Shown here: piece after piece, positions 1 to 8,943 of the stretch
How the letters are laid out: each line of letters begins with the position of its first letter
Numbering within the stretch: position 1 is the first letter of the stretch
Origin: Bradyrhizobium sp. WSM1743
GTDB taxonomy: Bacteria > Pseudomonadota > Alphaproteobacteria > Rhizobiales > Xanthobacteraceae
Assembly (NCBI RefSeq): GCF_000473065.1
Contig: NZ_AXAZ01000015.1
Location: 85,255-149,254 of the forward strand
DNA: 64,000 nucleotides
Direction: 5' to 3'
Made by a program: the position numbers and the translations under genes
The notes under the pieces: generated by a model
The model's database searches: none
Seen by the model: only the letters and a program-made list of their open reading frames with translations
Told to the model about the DNA's origin: nothing

Positions 1-367
1 TGGTCACGGTCTGCTTGCTGCGCGCAACGTCCAGCCGCATGCCGTCGTGATGGATATGGATGAAGCGCGAGAACGCATCGATGGCCTCACCGACGGTCGC
101 CTGTTCGCGCACGATCAGGCCGACCGCGCCGAAATTGGTCAGGCCGCCGCGCTCGGCGAGACGCAAGCCGAAATCTTCGGCGCCGGACGCCCCCGCCGAC
201 AATTCGAGCAGACGGCGCAGGCCGGCGACGGCAATGGGGGTGTCGGGCTTGTCGAGGCAGGCCGGCGGCAGCCGGGCCTTGCGCATCATCTGCATGGGAT
301 CGAGCCCGACTGACCGGGCGACCTCCGGAAAATAACTCAGGCTTGAGCTGCGAATGAGGTCGGTCAT
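1..367 (-). CDS. AraC-family transcriptional regulator, N-terminal part (cut by window edge)
   Basis: The minus-strand frame opens with ATG at 367 after a CAGGAACGG ribosome site and stays open to base 1, giving about 122 residues. The protein begins MTDLIRSSSLSYFPEVARSV and contains 'LRRLLELSAGASGAEDFGLR' and 'GLTNFGAVGLIVREQATVGE'. This is the layout of the arabinose-binding-like N-terminal domain of OruR/ArgR-type AraC regulators. The DNA-binding HTH domain would lie beyond the window, so family membership rests on the N-terminal domain alone and the ligand is unknown. It is divergent from the FixJ-like gene at 572. Confidence 0.75.
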   Translation of the reverse strand, partial: MTDLIRSSSLSYFPEVARSVGLDPMQMMRKARLPPACLDKPDTPIAVAGLRRLLELSAGASGAEDFGLRLAERGGLTNFGAVGLIVREQATVGEAIDAFSRFIHIHHDGMRLDVARSKQTVT

Positions 368-571
368 GCGAACCGTTCCTGCCAGCCACCCCTGCAGACG
401 TCCCGAAATGTAAAATTTCTGTCCCGGTCAGTCAAACCCAGGAACCGGACGGAACATACATAGGGGAAACCGAAGCACGGGCGTGAATGCCGTGTTTACG
501 ACGGCGCGGCAGGGCGATGGAGCCAGCTCCCGTCTCGGACCATTTGAGCAAGACATTGCTGGATCGGGATC

Positions 572-1186
572 ATGCCGGGAAACATGCTTTCCAAGGGTGA
601 GATATTCGTCGTCGATACCGACGCTACGTCCCGCGAACAACTTTCGACGGCGCTCAAACAGAACGCCTATGAGGTGATCTGTTTCGCTGACGGTGCGTCT
701 CTCGTGTCCGCAGCAAAGGCGCGGATGCCGGCCTGCGTCCTACTGGAGCTGCCGTCCGATCACTCGGGCCTCGAGGTGCTCAAGCGGCTGCGCGGCGAGA
801 ACTGCATGGCGCCGGTGCTGGTGACCTCGGCGAACGGCAGCATTGCCATGGCGGTCGACGCCATCAAGAGCGGCGCGGCCGACTTCATCGAGAAGCCGTT
901 CCGCACCCACGACATCGTCGGCCGGATCGATGCCGCCATCGATGAGTTCGCCCAGCCCGCCGCGATCCGGCAATGCTGGCTGCCCGGTTGCGAGCCCCTG
1001 ACCGAGCGCGAAGGCGACGTGCTCGAGCATCTCGCCGCCGGTCTCACCAACAAGGAGATCGCCCGGCGGATGCATCTGAGCGCCAGGACGGTCGAAGGCT
1101 ACCGCGCCAGCATCCTGAAGAAGGCCGGCGCCCGCAACGTGACCGATCTGCTCCGCCGCATCTTCGGCCGGGGCTCGCCGACCTAG
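572..1186 (+). CDS. FixJ-family response regulator with degenerate receiver
   Basis: 204 aa. Residues ~10-125 are a CheY-like receiver and ~140-200 a LuxR/FixJ helix-turn-helix ('LTEREGDVLEHLAAGLTNKE', 'RTVEGYRASILKKAGA'). The receiver keeps an N-terminal acidic pocket (VVDTDAT), the Thr of 'VLVTSANGS' and the Lys of 'DFIEKPF'. The site aligned with the FixJ phosphoacceptor Asp reads 'VLLELPSD', with Glu59 in place of Asp. It would bind DNA as a transcription regulator, perhaps without phosphorylation (inference). No histidine kinase gene is adjacent. The ATG at 572 is used; a second ATG four codons later is possible. Confidence 0.88.
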   Translation: MPGNMLSKGEIFVVDTDATSREQLSTALKQNAYEVICFADGASLVSAAKARMPACVLLELPSDHSGLEVLKRLRGENCMAPVLVTSANGSIAMAVDAIKSGAADFIEKPFRTHDIVGRIDAAIDEFAQPAAIRQCWLPGCEPLTEREGDVLEHLAAGLTNKEIARRMHLSARTVEGYRASILKKAGARNVTDLLRRIFGRGSPT

Positions 1187-1351
1187 GTCTAAAGGGACGG
1201 CAAAGCGTTCCACGGACATGGTGCCGCCGTGGCGGCGCCGCATAGAAACCTCAATCGAACCGGTTCCTTCCCTGCCGCGTCCAACCATGTTGGCGAGGCA
1301 TTTGATCGCGCGTCCGGCTGGCGGCGCGGCGATACCGGCAGGAGGGACTTT

Positions 1352-3028
1352 ATGCGCATCACCGCAAAATGTTTGGCAACGACGAGCCTGGTTCTGGTGA
1401 CCACGGCCATCGCATCGCCCTCATGGGCGGCCAACGTGGACGCCACGTCGACGATCGACACGGTCACCGTCTATCCCGACGGCGCCACCGTCACCCGCGT
1501 CATTTCGTTGGACCTCGCCTCCGGTGACTCGACGCTGGTCGCCAAGGATTTTCCGCTCTCGCTCGATCCGTCTTCCCTCCGCGTTGAAGGCGAGGCGGGC
1601 GCCAAGCTCACCATCGGCACCATCGATGCGCGGCCGCCGAAGGCCGCGCCGCCCGCGAACCTCTCCGAGCTGGACAAGCGCATCGAAGCACTGAGGGATC
1701 AACGGGCCGACCTGCAGGGTGCGATCGACTCGGCGAACGCCCGGCGCAAGTTTGCACAGCATTTTGCCGAGGCGTCGCCGGCCGGCCTCGGCGAGAAGGG
1801 CGAGGCGCGCCCGATCGCCGAATGGCGCGCGGCCTTTGCCGCGGTTGCCGAGGAGATCGCGACCGCTGACACCGTTATTCGCGACGCCGCGCGAAAACAG
1901 CGCGAGATCGACCGCCAGATCGCGGAATTGGAGGCCGAGCGCTCGGCCAAGCCGCCGAACAAGCTGGAAGTGCGGATCGACGTCGCCTCGGCGGCGGCGA
2001 CCAAGGCGACGCTGCGCGTGACCTATGCCGTGCGCAACGCGCGCTGGGTGCCGCTCTACGACGCCCGGCTCGATACTGGCGCCAAGGATCGCAAGCCGCA
2101 GCTTGAACTCGTTCGTCGCGCCGAGGTCACGCAGTCGACCGGCGAGGACTGGGCGAACGTGACGCTCGGCGTCTCCACGGTCCGCATCAGCCGCGGCGGC
2201 AGTGCCCCCGAGCTGAGCTCGCTGGTTGCGCAATATCCGCAAGTGCCGAAGCCGCTGGCGCTTGGCACGCCCTCCGATCTGGCGCGCCCGGCCCCGATGA
2301 CGCGCCAGGCGCAATCGCTGATGCCCAAGGTTGCGGAAGCGGCCGAGCCGCGCGAGCGCGCCGATGAGCAGCAGGCGGTCGCCGAGATCGGCGACTTCCA
2401 GGCCACCTTCAAGATTCCCGGCCGCGTCAGCCTCGGCGCTGCCGAGGGCGCCAAGAGCCTCCGTATCGCTTCGGTGAATGTGCCCGCCGATCTCGCGGTG
2501 CGCGCCGCACCGGTGCTGGACCCGACAGCATTCCTCGAAGCCAGCTTCAAGCAGACCGACGATACGACGCTGCTGCCCGGCAAGGTCGCGATCTACCGCG
2601 ATGGTATCTTTGTCGGCCGCGGCAAGATCACCGCGTCCGCCAAGGACGAGATCGTGCGGCTCGGCTTCGGCGCCGACGACAAGATCAAGATCGAACGCGC
2701 CGTGCTCAAGCGCAACGAGGGCTCGGCAGGCCTCTTGGTCACGACATCGAAGACCGACGAGCGCGCGTTCAAGACCACGATCCGCAACGGCCATGATTTC
2801 CTGATCAAGGTCGCGATCGAAGATCAGCTGCCTGTCAGCGAGAACGAGGACATCGTCGTCGAGATGCTGCCCGCGAGCACGCAGCCCACCGCAACCAACA
2901 TCCGCGACAAGCGCGGCGTGCTGGAATGGTCGTTCGACGCCAAGCCCGGCGAGATCAGGGACATCAACTTCGCCTGGCGCGTCCGCTGGCCGAAGGACAA
3001 GAGCATGGTGATCGTGCCGGCGGGGTAG
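1352..3028 (+). CDS. Mucoidy-inhibitor MuiA family protein (DUF4140/DUF4139)
   Basis: The frame is open from 1229, but ATG 1352 follows GGAGGG and starts a clear signal peptide (MRITAKCLATTSLVLVTTAI...ASPSWA), giving 558 aa. After the signal comes a DUF4140-type N-terminus ('IDTVTVYPDGATVTRVISLD'), a charged coiled-coil stretch around residues 95-190, and the DUF4139 domain ('YAVRNARWVPLYDARLDTGA') running to the C-terminus with 'WRVRWPKDKS'. The family is widespread and exported; its biochemical role is not established. It stands alone, followed by a palindromic repeat and the convergent hmuV. Confidence 0.85.
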   Translation: MRITAKCLATTSLVLVTTAIASPSWAANVDATSTIDTVTVYPDGATVTRVISLDLASGDSTLVAKDFPLSLDPSSLRVEGEAGAKLTIGTIDARPPKAAPPANLSELDKRIEALRDQRADLQGAIDSANARRKFAQHFAEASPAGLGEKGEARPIAEWRAAFAAVAEEIATADTVIRDAARKQREIDRQIAELEAERSAKPPNKLEVRIDVASAAATKATLRVTYAVRNARWVPLYDARLDTGAKDRKPQLELVRRAEVTQSTGEDWANVTLGVSTVRISRGGSAPELSSLVAQYPQVPKPLALGTPSDLARPAPMTRQAQSLMPKVAEAAEPRERADEQQAVAEIGDFQATFKIPGRVSLGAAEGAKSLRIASVNVPADLAVRAAPVLDPTAFLEASFKQTDDTTLLPGKVAIYRDGIFVGRGKITASAKDEIVRLGFGADDKIKIERAVLKRNEGSAGLLVTTSKTDERAFKTTIRNGHDFLIKVAIEDQLPVSENEDIVVEMLPASTQPTATNIRDKRGVLEWSFDAKPGEIRDINFAWRVRWPKDKSMVIVPAG

Positions 3029-3053
3029 ATTGCCAGCCACGAACGAGATGCGC

Positions 3054-3162
3054 CCCCTCTCCCGCTTGCGGGAGAGGGTTGGGGTGAGGGCTCTTTCCTC
3101 TGGGGGAGTCTTCGCTGTCGAGACACCCTCTCCCCAGCCCTCCCCCGCAAGCGGGGGAGGGA
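3054..3162. repeat. Palindromic intergenic repeat (CTCTCCCGC..GCGGGAGAG type)
   Basis: Two back-to-back hairpins: CTCTCCCGCTTGCGGGAGAG and CCCTCCCCCGCAAGCGGGGG. They fill the gap between the convergent muiA-like gene and hmuV. Related elements occur at 11911, 12050, 29764, 61742 and 63001. The position between two stop codons would suit transcription termination, but there is no T-tract. Confidence 0.75.
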
Positions 3163-3191
3163 GCGTACCGTCTTTGCAGAAACAGGATTGG

Positions 3192-3992
3192 CTAAATTCC
3201 GGTCTCAATTGCCCGCATCGACTGCGGCAGTACGTACGGCACGCCGTCGGCTTGATGCACGATCGCATCGATCTCGAAGATGTCGAGAATCCTCTCGCGT
3301 GTGACGACCTCCGCGCGCGGCCCGTCGGCGGTGAGCTTGCCGCCGGCCAGCACGACCAGCCGGTCGGCGAAGCGGATCGCGAGATTGAGATCGTGCAGGA
3401 TGGCGATGACGGCGGTGCCGGCAGCCGCGCGGCGGCGCGCCGCTTCGACGAGGTCGATCTGGTGACGCAGATCGAGGCTCGAGGTCGGCTCGTCCAGCAG
3501 CAAAAGCCCGGGGCCGTGCTCGGCCTCGCCGCAGGCGAGCTGCACCAGCACGCGGGCGAAATGGGCGCGCTGCTGCTCGCCGCCTGACAGCGTCGGCAAT
3601 TGCCGTTCGCGGAAATGCGAAAGCCCGACCTCATCCAGCGCGGCATCGACGAGCGGGCCAGCCTCGCGCAAGCTGCGCTCGCCCGCGCCCATCAACACGA
3701 TCTCCTCGATCGTGAACGGGAAGGTGACGTTGACGTGCTGGGACAGCATCGCGCGGCGCGCGGCGAGCTCGCGCGGCGTGAAGCTGCCAATGTCGCGCCG
3801 GTTCAGGCGGACCTCGCCTGCGCTCGGGCGAAGATCGCCGGAGAGCAGCCGCAGCAGCGTCGACTTGCCGGCACCGTTCGGGCCGATGATGGCGACCATC
3901 TCGCCGGCCGCAACCGTCAGGCCGACGTCATCGAGCAGCGTCGCGCGGCCGACGCGCTTGCCTAAGTGTCGCGCCTCGATCACCGCGGTCAT
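3192..3992 (-). CDS. hmuV: Heme ABC transporter ATP-binding protein HmuV
   Basis: 266 aa ATPase of the heme importer, moving heme from periplasm to cytoplasm with HmuU and HmuT. Walker A GPNGAGKST is at residues 37-45, the signature LSGGEQQRA at 135-143 and Walker B LLLLDEP at 163-169, followed by the H-loop region 'AILHDLNLAIRFADR'. These are features of the FecCD/HmuV class of ATPases. Its ATG (3992-3990) overlaps the hmuU TGA by four bases (ATGA), so the two are translationally coupled. The longer upstream open frame is the out-of-frame shadow of hmuU. Confidence 0.95.
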   Translation of the reverse strand: MTAVIEARHLGKRVGRATLLDDVGLTVAAGEMVAIIGPNGAGKSTLLRLLSGDLRPSAGEVRLNRRDIGSFTPRELAARRAMLSQHVNVTFPFTIEEIVLMGAGERSLREAGPLVDAALDEVGLSHFRERQLPTLSGGEQQRAHFARVLVQLACGEAEHGPGLLLLDEPTSSLDLRHQIDLVEAARRRAAAGTAVIAILHDLNLAIRFADRLVVLAGGKLTADGPRAEVVTRERILDIFEIDAIVHQADGVPYVLPQSMRAIETGI

Positions 3993-5074
3993 AGCGCCGT
4001 CAGCCCGCGCTGCCGCAGCAGGATGAAGAGAAAGACGGGCGCGCCGACGGCCGCCGTCAGGATGCCGATCGGCATCTCCGCCGGCGCCACGATGGTGCGC
4101 GCCAGCGTGTCGGCGCCGACCATCAGGATCGCGCCGAGCAGCACCGAGGCCGGCAGCAGCAGCCGATGCGCCGGTCCAATGACGAGGCGGAGCAGATGCG
4201 GCACGACGATGCCGACGAAGCCGATGACGCCGCTGATCGACACCGCGACACCGGTCATGGCGGACACCATGACGATCGAGATCCGCTTCAGGCGCTCGAC
4301 ATCGACGCCGCCGTGAAAGGCATCGGCCTCGCCGAGCACCAGCAGATCGAGACCGCGGGCGATGAAGGCGCAGGCGGCAAGCCCGACGATGAGGACCGGC
4401 GCGAGCACGGCCGCCTTGGTCCAGGTCGCGCCGCTCATCGAGCCGAGCATCCAGAACGTGATGTCGCGGAGCTGGCGGTCGTCCGCGATGAACACGAGGA
4501 GCCCGATGCCCGCGTTGGCGATCGCGGTGATGGCGACGCCGGCGAGCAGGAAGATCGCGATCGAGGTCCGCCCCGAGCGGCTGGAGATGCCGTAGAGGAT
4601 TGCGGTGGTCGCCAGCGAGCCAGCGAAGGCCGCCAGCGGCAACAGCTCGGTCTGGAGAAAGCGCAGCGCCTCGCCGAAGCGGGAATCGGTGAAGACGATC
4701 GCGCTCGCGGCTGCGAGCGCGCCGCCGCTGGAGACGCCGACCAGGGCGGGATCGGCGAGCGGGTTGCGAAACAGCCCCTGCATGATCGCGCCGGCCGCGG
4801 CCAGCAGGCCGCCGACCATCGCGGCCGCCGCGATCCGGGGGATGCGGATCGACCACAGCACGAGCTGATCGCGGGCCGTCGTGGGCGTGCTTTCGCCGAT
4901 AACGCCGAGCGCGGCAGGCAGGCGGGAGAGGGGGATGCCGGCGGCACCGACCGTCAGCGCGATGATCGCAGTGACCAACAGCACCACGAGCAGAACTGGG
5001 ATAGCGAACGATGCGGACCGCCGTCCCGCGCTGCGTCGCGGGCTCCGTGCTTCGATCCCGACGGCCACGCTCAT
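3989..5074 (-). CDS. hmuU: Heme ABC transporter permease HmuU
   Basis: 361 aa FecCD-family inner-membrane permease with about nine to ten hydrophobic segments. Family hallmarks include 'RIPRIAAAAMVGGLLAAAGA', 'QGLFRNPLADPALVGVSSGG' and 'GFVGIVVPHLLRLVIGPAHR'. It forms the channel for heme handed over by HmuT. The start at 5074 (MSVAVGIEARSPRR) overlaps the hmuT stop by four bases and the end overlaps hmuV, so hmuT-hmuU-hmuV are a tightly packed operon. Confidence 0.95.
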   Translation of the reverse strand: MSVAVGIEARSPRRSAGRRSASFAIPVLLVVLLVTAIIALTVGAAGIPLSRLPAALGVIGESTPTTARDQLVLWSIRIPRIAAAAMVGGLLAAAGAIMQGLFRNPLADPALVGVSSGGALAAASAIVFTDSRFGEALRFLQTELLPLAAFAGSLATTAILYGISSRSGRTSIAIFLLAGVAITAIANAGIGLLVFIADDRQLRDITFWMLGSMSGATWTKAAVLAPVLIVGLAACAFIARGLDLLVLGEADAFHGGVDVERLKRISIVMVSAMTGVAVSISGVIGFVGIVVPHLLRLVIGPAHRLLLPASVLLGAILMVGADTLARTIVAPAEMPIGILTAAVGAPVFLFILLRQRGLTAL

Positions 5075-6021
5075 TGCCGGCAATTCGCCGTCGACAGAGC
5101 CGACGTGAATGCGCCGCCGTCGGCCAATGCCGGATAGAGCTTGACGGAGAGATCGCGCGCCGCCGCCGCCGTCCGCGGCCCGAAGCCGAGCAGATAGAGC
5201 CCGTCCATGGTGATGAAGCTCTTGTTGGCCGCGACTGGCGTCAGCGCAAAACCGGGATGAGCATAAATTGCGTCGGCCTGCACCGAATCCTTGCCGCGCT
5301 CGATCGACAGCACGAATTCGGGCTTTGCGGCCACGATCGCCTCGTCGCCGATGATCTTGTAGCCGTCGTAATCGTCCACCGCATTGGTCGCACCCGCGAG
5401 CTGGATGATCTCGTCGGCCGCGGTCTTGCGGCCGGCCACCATCGCCCGCCCGTTCTGGACCGACATCACGAACATCACGCGCACCGGCATCGTCACCTTG
5501 GCGCGCAGTGCGCGCACCTGCGCAAGATCGGCGCCGACGGCGGCGCTCAGACATTCGGCACGCGCGTCGACGCCCATGGCGTGGCCGACCAGTCTTATCT
5601 TCTCGATCAGGCCTTCTTCGGAAAAGGTCTCGGGCACCAGCACCAGCGGCACCTTCGCCGTCTCCAGGATATCCATGGTCTCGCGCGGGCCCGAGCCCTG
5701 GATCGCCAGGATCAGGGTGGGGTTGAGGCCGAGCACACCTTCGGCCGAGATCTGGCGCATGTAGCCGACATTGGGTTTGTCGTGCAGCGCCGCCGCCGGA
5801 TAAAGGCTCGTGGTGTCGACGCCGACCAGCCGGCTTTCCAGCCCGAGCGCATAGAGGATCTCGGTGATGGCGCCGCCGATCGACACCGTGCGGGCAAAAT
5901 CGGCAACACTGACCTCGCGATTGCGTGCGTCATGCACGGTGATGCCGGCCGCGTGCGCGGCAGACGCGAGCGCGATTCCGCCGGAGAGCAGGAGATGGGC
6001 GAGGGTGCGACAAAATGTCAT
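5071..6021 (-). CDS. hmuT: Periplasmic heme-binding protein HmuT
   Basis: 316 aa solute-binding protein of the cluster that contains BtuF and ShuT. A signal peptide (MTFCRTLAHLLLSGGIALAS..AHA) precedes the mature domain. Typical stretches are 'RTVSIGGAITEILYALGLES', 'VGVDTTSLYPAAALHDKPNV' and 'NPTLILAIQGSGP'. A Tyr in the 'DTTSLYPA' loop is at the place where ShuT/PhuT-type proteins ligand heme iron (inference from family). It collects heme from HmuR and delivers it to HmuU. The gene follows hmuP by only six bases. Confidence 0.94.
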   Translation of the reverse strand: MTFCRTLAHLLLSGGIALASAAHAAGITVHDARNREVSVADFARTVSIGGAITEILYALGLESRLVGVDTTSLYPAAALHDKPNVGYMRQISAEGVLGLNPTLILAIQGSGPRETMDILETAKVPLVLVPETFSEEGLIEKIRLVGHAMGVDARAECLSAAVGADLAQVRALRAKVTMPVRVMFVMSVQNGRAMVAGRKTAADEIIQLAGATNAVDDYDGYKIIGDEAIVAAKPEFVLSIERGKDSVQADAIYAHPGFALTPVAANKSFITMDGLYLLGFGPRTAAAARDLSVKLYPALADGGAFTSALSTANCRQ

Positions 6022-6027
6022 TACAGG

Positions 6028-6234
6028 TTACTTCGTCAGGATCAGCTTGTTCTGCGAGGTCAGGCGGAGACGATAGCTGTCCTCGCCATGCGCAATGATG
6101 ATCTCGCGCTCGGCCGCAAACAGCTCGCGGCTGTCGATCCGGCTCCCGCGCATGGTCAGAGTTCGCGTTGTTGCGGAAGGGCTTTGTGCCGGCCCTGCCG
6201 CGCCGCCGCTGCTGTCTCCTGATGTTGCTGACAT
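6028..6234 (-). CDS. hmuP: Hemin uptake protein HmuP/HemP
   Basis: 68 aa. The start at 6234 (MSATSGDSSGGAAG) is chosen because the conserved core lies after it: 'RIDSRELFAAEREIIIAHGE', then 'YRLRLTSQNKLILTK' at the C-terminus, the standard HemP/HmuP family ending. The frame is open further upstream, but that region is not family-like. In Bradyrhizobium and Ensifer the family is reported as needed for expression of the heme receptor. First gene of the hmuPTUV operon, divergent from hmuR. Confidence 0.9.
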   Translation of the reverse strand: MSATSGDSSGGAAGPAQSPSATTRTLTMRGSRIDSRELFAAEREIIIAHGEDSYRLRLTSQNKLILTK

Positions 6235-6495
6235 TGTGGGTGTGATGCGCTTTCGAAAATTTCGTTTACCGGTTTTGTATAGGCGGCACGACGCGCATTC
6301 CAACGGTGGCAATTTACAATCGATATAAACTGCAACCTGATGTGATTGACCGTCAGAGTGTTGCCACGTAACCATTTCTCGCAGCGGGGAACTTGCCCGC
6401 CTCTTGAGACAATCAGCCAGCCAGTCGCTCGCGTTGCGAGCGCGCGCCAGCCACAAGACATCAAAAGCTAAAGTGAAGTGCAGGCTGGGGCTGAT
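6235..6495. promoter_or_regulatory. Divergent hmuP/hmuR promoter region
   Basis: 261 bp between two divergent heme-uptake operons, visibly more AT-rich than its flanks (for example around 6245-6345). Both operons should be iron-regulated in this group (Irr/RirA-type control, from knowledge of rhizobia). I could not find a convincing ICE or iron-box palindrome by eye, so only the region is annotated. Confidence 0.5.
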
Positions 6496-8847
6496 ATGGC
6501 TGACGGGGCTAGGTATTCGCGCGCCCTGATTTTGGGCGCGTTGGTGGTTTCAATTGCGGCAATGATGGCGGAGAGCAGTCTCGCGCAGACCGCGTTGCCG
6601 CAGGCCGACAACGCGTCCTCGGAACGACCGAAACAGGCCAAACGCAAGCCGGGGAAGCCGCAAGTCGCACAGCGGGCAACGCCTGACGTCATGAACGCCC
6701 GCGCCCAGGCCGGCGGCACGGCGCCGATTCAGGTGCTCGACACCATTACCGTCGCCGCAACCAAGACGAAAGAACGCGCGATCGACGCGCTCGCGCCTGT
6801 CAGTTCGATCACGCTCGACCAGATCCAGGGAATCCAGCCGAACCGGCTGTCGGGCATTTTCTATGCGGTGCCCGGTGTGTCGTTCCAGGAGCGTGGCGAC
6901 GACCCTGCGACTGTCATCAACATCCGCGGCCTGCAGGATTTCGGCCGCGTCGCTGTCGTCGTCGACGGCGCGCGGCAGAACTACCAGCGCACCGGCCACA
7001 ACGCCAACGGCTCCTTCTTCCTCGATCCTGAATTGATCGGTGGCGTCGACGTCGTGCGCGGCCCGACCGCCAACATCTACGGCTCCGGCGCGATCGGCGG
7101 CCTGGTCTCGTTCCGCACCAAGGACATCGACGACGTGGTGCGTCCAGGCGAGCGCTGGGGCGTCGATCTCTCGGGCTCCTACGGCTCCAACAACAATCGC
7201 GGACTGGGTTCTGTGTTCGGCGGCGTGCGCGCCACGCCCGATATCGACATCTTCGGCGGCGCGGTCTACCGCACGCAAGGCAACTACAAGGACGGCAACG
7301 GCACCGAGATCGGCAACACCGGCAATCAGGTCGAGGCCGGGCTGATGAAGCTCACGGTGCGGCCCGCCCTCGGTCACGAGGTCAAGTTCGGCGCCGTCTT
7401 CCAGGACTATCAATACGATATCGGCCAGTTCAACCGCGGTCCGGTGGCAACGGCGGCACAGCGCGCGCTCTACCAGGGCTCGTCGGTCTATGCCTCCGAT
7501 GCGAAGAACTACACCGGCACCATCACCTGGAACTATTCGCTGCCGAGCGACAATCTGTTCGACTGGCACATGTCGGTCTACGGTAACCGCGTCGATAACG
7601 ATCAGACCAAGACCTATCACTACTCGACCGGGGGCACGGCCTATTGCGGCGCCGGTAATTTCGGCAACAACATTTCGGGCTGCGTCGGCGACAAGCGCGG
7701 CTACATCCTCAATACCTACGGTATCGACGTCAACAACACCACGCGCTTCAACGTCGGCGACTGGCGCAATGCCGTCACCTGGGGCGTCGACGCGTTCCAG
7801 GACGACGTGATCACGACCGACAGCCGCGGCAACTCCAACATCACGACGCCGAGCGGCATCCGCACCGTCTCGGGCGGTTTCGTTCAGTTGAAGCAGAATT
7901 ACAGCACCTGGTTCGAGGCGGTGAGTGCGATCCGCTATGACCGCTACGATCTTGATTCCGGCCGGACCAACGCCGGCGGTGACCGCTTCTCGCCGAAGAT
8001 CACGCTCGGCGTCACGCCGGTCCCGGGCTTCCAACCCTATGTCAGCTATGCCGAAGGCTACCGCGCTCCATCGATCACCGAGACGGTGATCTCGGGCGCG
8101 CATGCGACCGGCGGCGGACCGGCCTTCTTCCCCTGTCCAGACGGCACCGTCGGCCTGTTCTGCTTCCTGCCCAACCCGAACCTTCGTCCCGAGGTCGGCA
8201 AGAACAAGGAAGTCGGCTTCAACCTGAAATACGACAACATCTTCAGCGCCAACGACTCGTTCCGCGGCAAGATCAATCTGTTCCGCAACGATGTCAGCGA
8301 CTACATCGATCTCGTCGCTTCGGCGCCGGTCCCAGTGCCGCCGTTCGGCTCGTTCAGCCAGTACTATCAGTACCAGAACATCACACAGGCCCGCATCCAG
8401 GGCTTCGAGGCAGAGACGATGTACGATGCCGGCAACTGGTTCATCGGCGTCGCCGGTCACTACATCCAGGGCAAGAACGTCGCCACCAATATCGGGCTGG
8501 CGACCATCACGCCGCGCAAGGTCGTCACGACCGGCGGCGTCCGCCTGCTCGATCGCACGCTGATCATGACGGCGCAGTGGGCTTCGTTCGGTGCCAACAA
8601 CGACGTGCCCGCCAACTATCTTCCTGCGACCGGCTACGAGCTGGTCAATCTGTACCTGACCTACAACGCGACCAGGGACATCGTGTTCTCGGCCTCGATC
8701 GACAATCTCTTGAACCAGTACTACCGGCCTTACGCCATTCCCGGCAGCTCGACCGACGGCACGTCGCAGAACGACGTGCTGTGGTCGAGCCCGGGTCCAG
8801 GCAGGGTCTACAAGGCCGGCATGAAGATCCACTTTGGAGGTGCGTAA
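6496..8847 (+). CDS. hmuR: TonB-dependent heme receptor HmuR
   Basis: Outer-membrane receptor, 783 aa from ATG 6496; a GTG at 6478 is also in frame, but the GGCTGGGG site fits the ATG. A signal region (ALILGALVVSIAAM...SLAQ) leads to a TonB-box-like 'LDTITVAATK'. The plug domain follows ('NRLSGIFYAVPGVSFQERGD', 'VINIRGLQDFGRVAVVVDGA', 'DVVRGPTANIYGSGAIGGLV'), then a 22-strand-type barrel ending in 'KIHFGGA'. The heme-receptor motifs YRAP and NPNL are both present ('AEGYRAPS', 'LPNPNLRPE'). It imports heme using energy from the ExbBD-TonB genes downstream. Confidence 0.95.
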   Translation: MADGARYSRALILGALVVSIAAMMAESSLAQTALPQADNASSERPKQAKRKPGKPQVAQRATPDVMNARAQAGGTAPIQVLDTITVAATKTKERAIDALAPVSSITLDQIQGIQPNRLSGIFYAVPGVSFQERGDDPATVINIRGLQDFGRVAVVVDGARQNYQRTGHNANGSFFLDPELIGGVDVVRGPTANIYGSGAIGGLVSFRTKDIDDVVRPGERWGVDLSGSYGSNNNRGLGSVFGGVRATPDIDIFGGAVYRTQGNYKDGNGTEIGNTGNQVEAGLMKLTVRPALGHEVKFGAVFQDYQYDIGQFNRGPVATAAQRALYQGSSVYASDAKNYTGTITWNYSLPSDNLFDWHMSVYGNRVDNDQTKTYHYSTGGTAYCGAGNFGNNISGCVGDKRGYILNTYGIDVNNTTRFNVGDWRNAVTWGVDAFQDDVITTDSRGNSNITTPSGIRTVSGGFVQLKQNYSTWFEAVSAIRYDRYDLDSGRTNAGGDRFSPKITLGVTPVPGFQPYVSYAEGYRAPSITETVISGAHATGGGPAFFPCPDGTVGLFCFLPNPNLRPEVGKNKEVGFNLKYDNIFSANDSFRGKINLFRNDVSDYIDLVASAPVPVPPFGSFSQYYQYQNITQARIQGFEAETMYDAGNWFIGVAGHYIQGKNVATNIGLATITPRKVVTTGGVRLLDRTLIMTAQWASFGANNDVPANYLPATGYELVNLYLTYNATRDIVFSASIDNLLNQYYRPYAIPGSSTDGTSQNDVLWSSPGPGRVYKAGMKIHFGGA

Positions 8848-8881
8848 GCCTAGGGGCCGCAACACCACAACCTCCGCCGGG

Positions 8882-8903
8882 CCGCGCTGATGCTCCAGCG
8901 CGG
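8882..8903 (+). terminator. Hairpin between hmuR and the heme oxygenase gene
   Basis: CCGCGCTG and CAGCGCGG form a perfect 8-bp stem with a six-base loop, and GCGTTTT follows shortly after. It could act as a partial terminator that lowers downstream expression relative to the receptor. The T-run is short, so function is uncertain. Confidence 0.35.
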
Positions 8904-8943
8904 CTTCGGCGCGTTTTCGTCCTGATCAGAAGGAGAGACTTTC

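Noticed and set aside
1421..3646. 741-aa open frame on the minus strand
   Set aside because: It is antisense to the MuiA-like gene and out of frame with hmuV; sequence is Arg/Ala/Gly-rich with no family character, typical of GC-rich shadows.
6235..6495. Possible Irr/ICE or RirA box between hmuP and hmuR
   Set aside because: Expected from biology, but no palindrome close to a known iron box was seen by eye; a motif scan would be needed.
6550..8868. 772-aa minus-strand frame across hmuR
   Set aside because: Complement of a well-supported TonB receptor; no domain seen.
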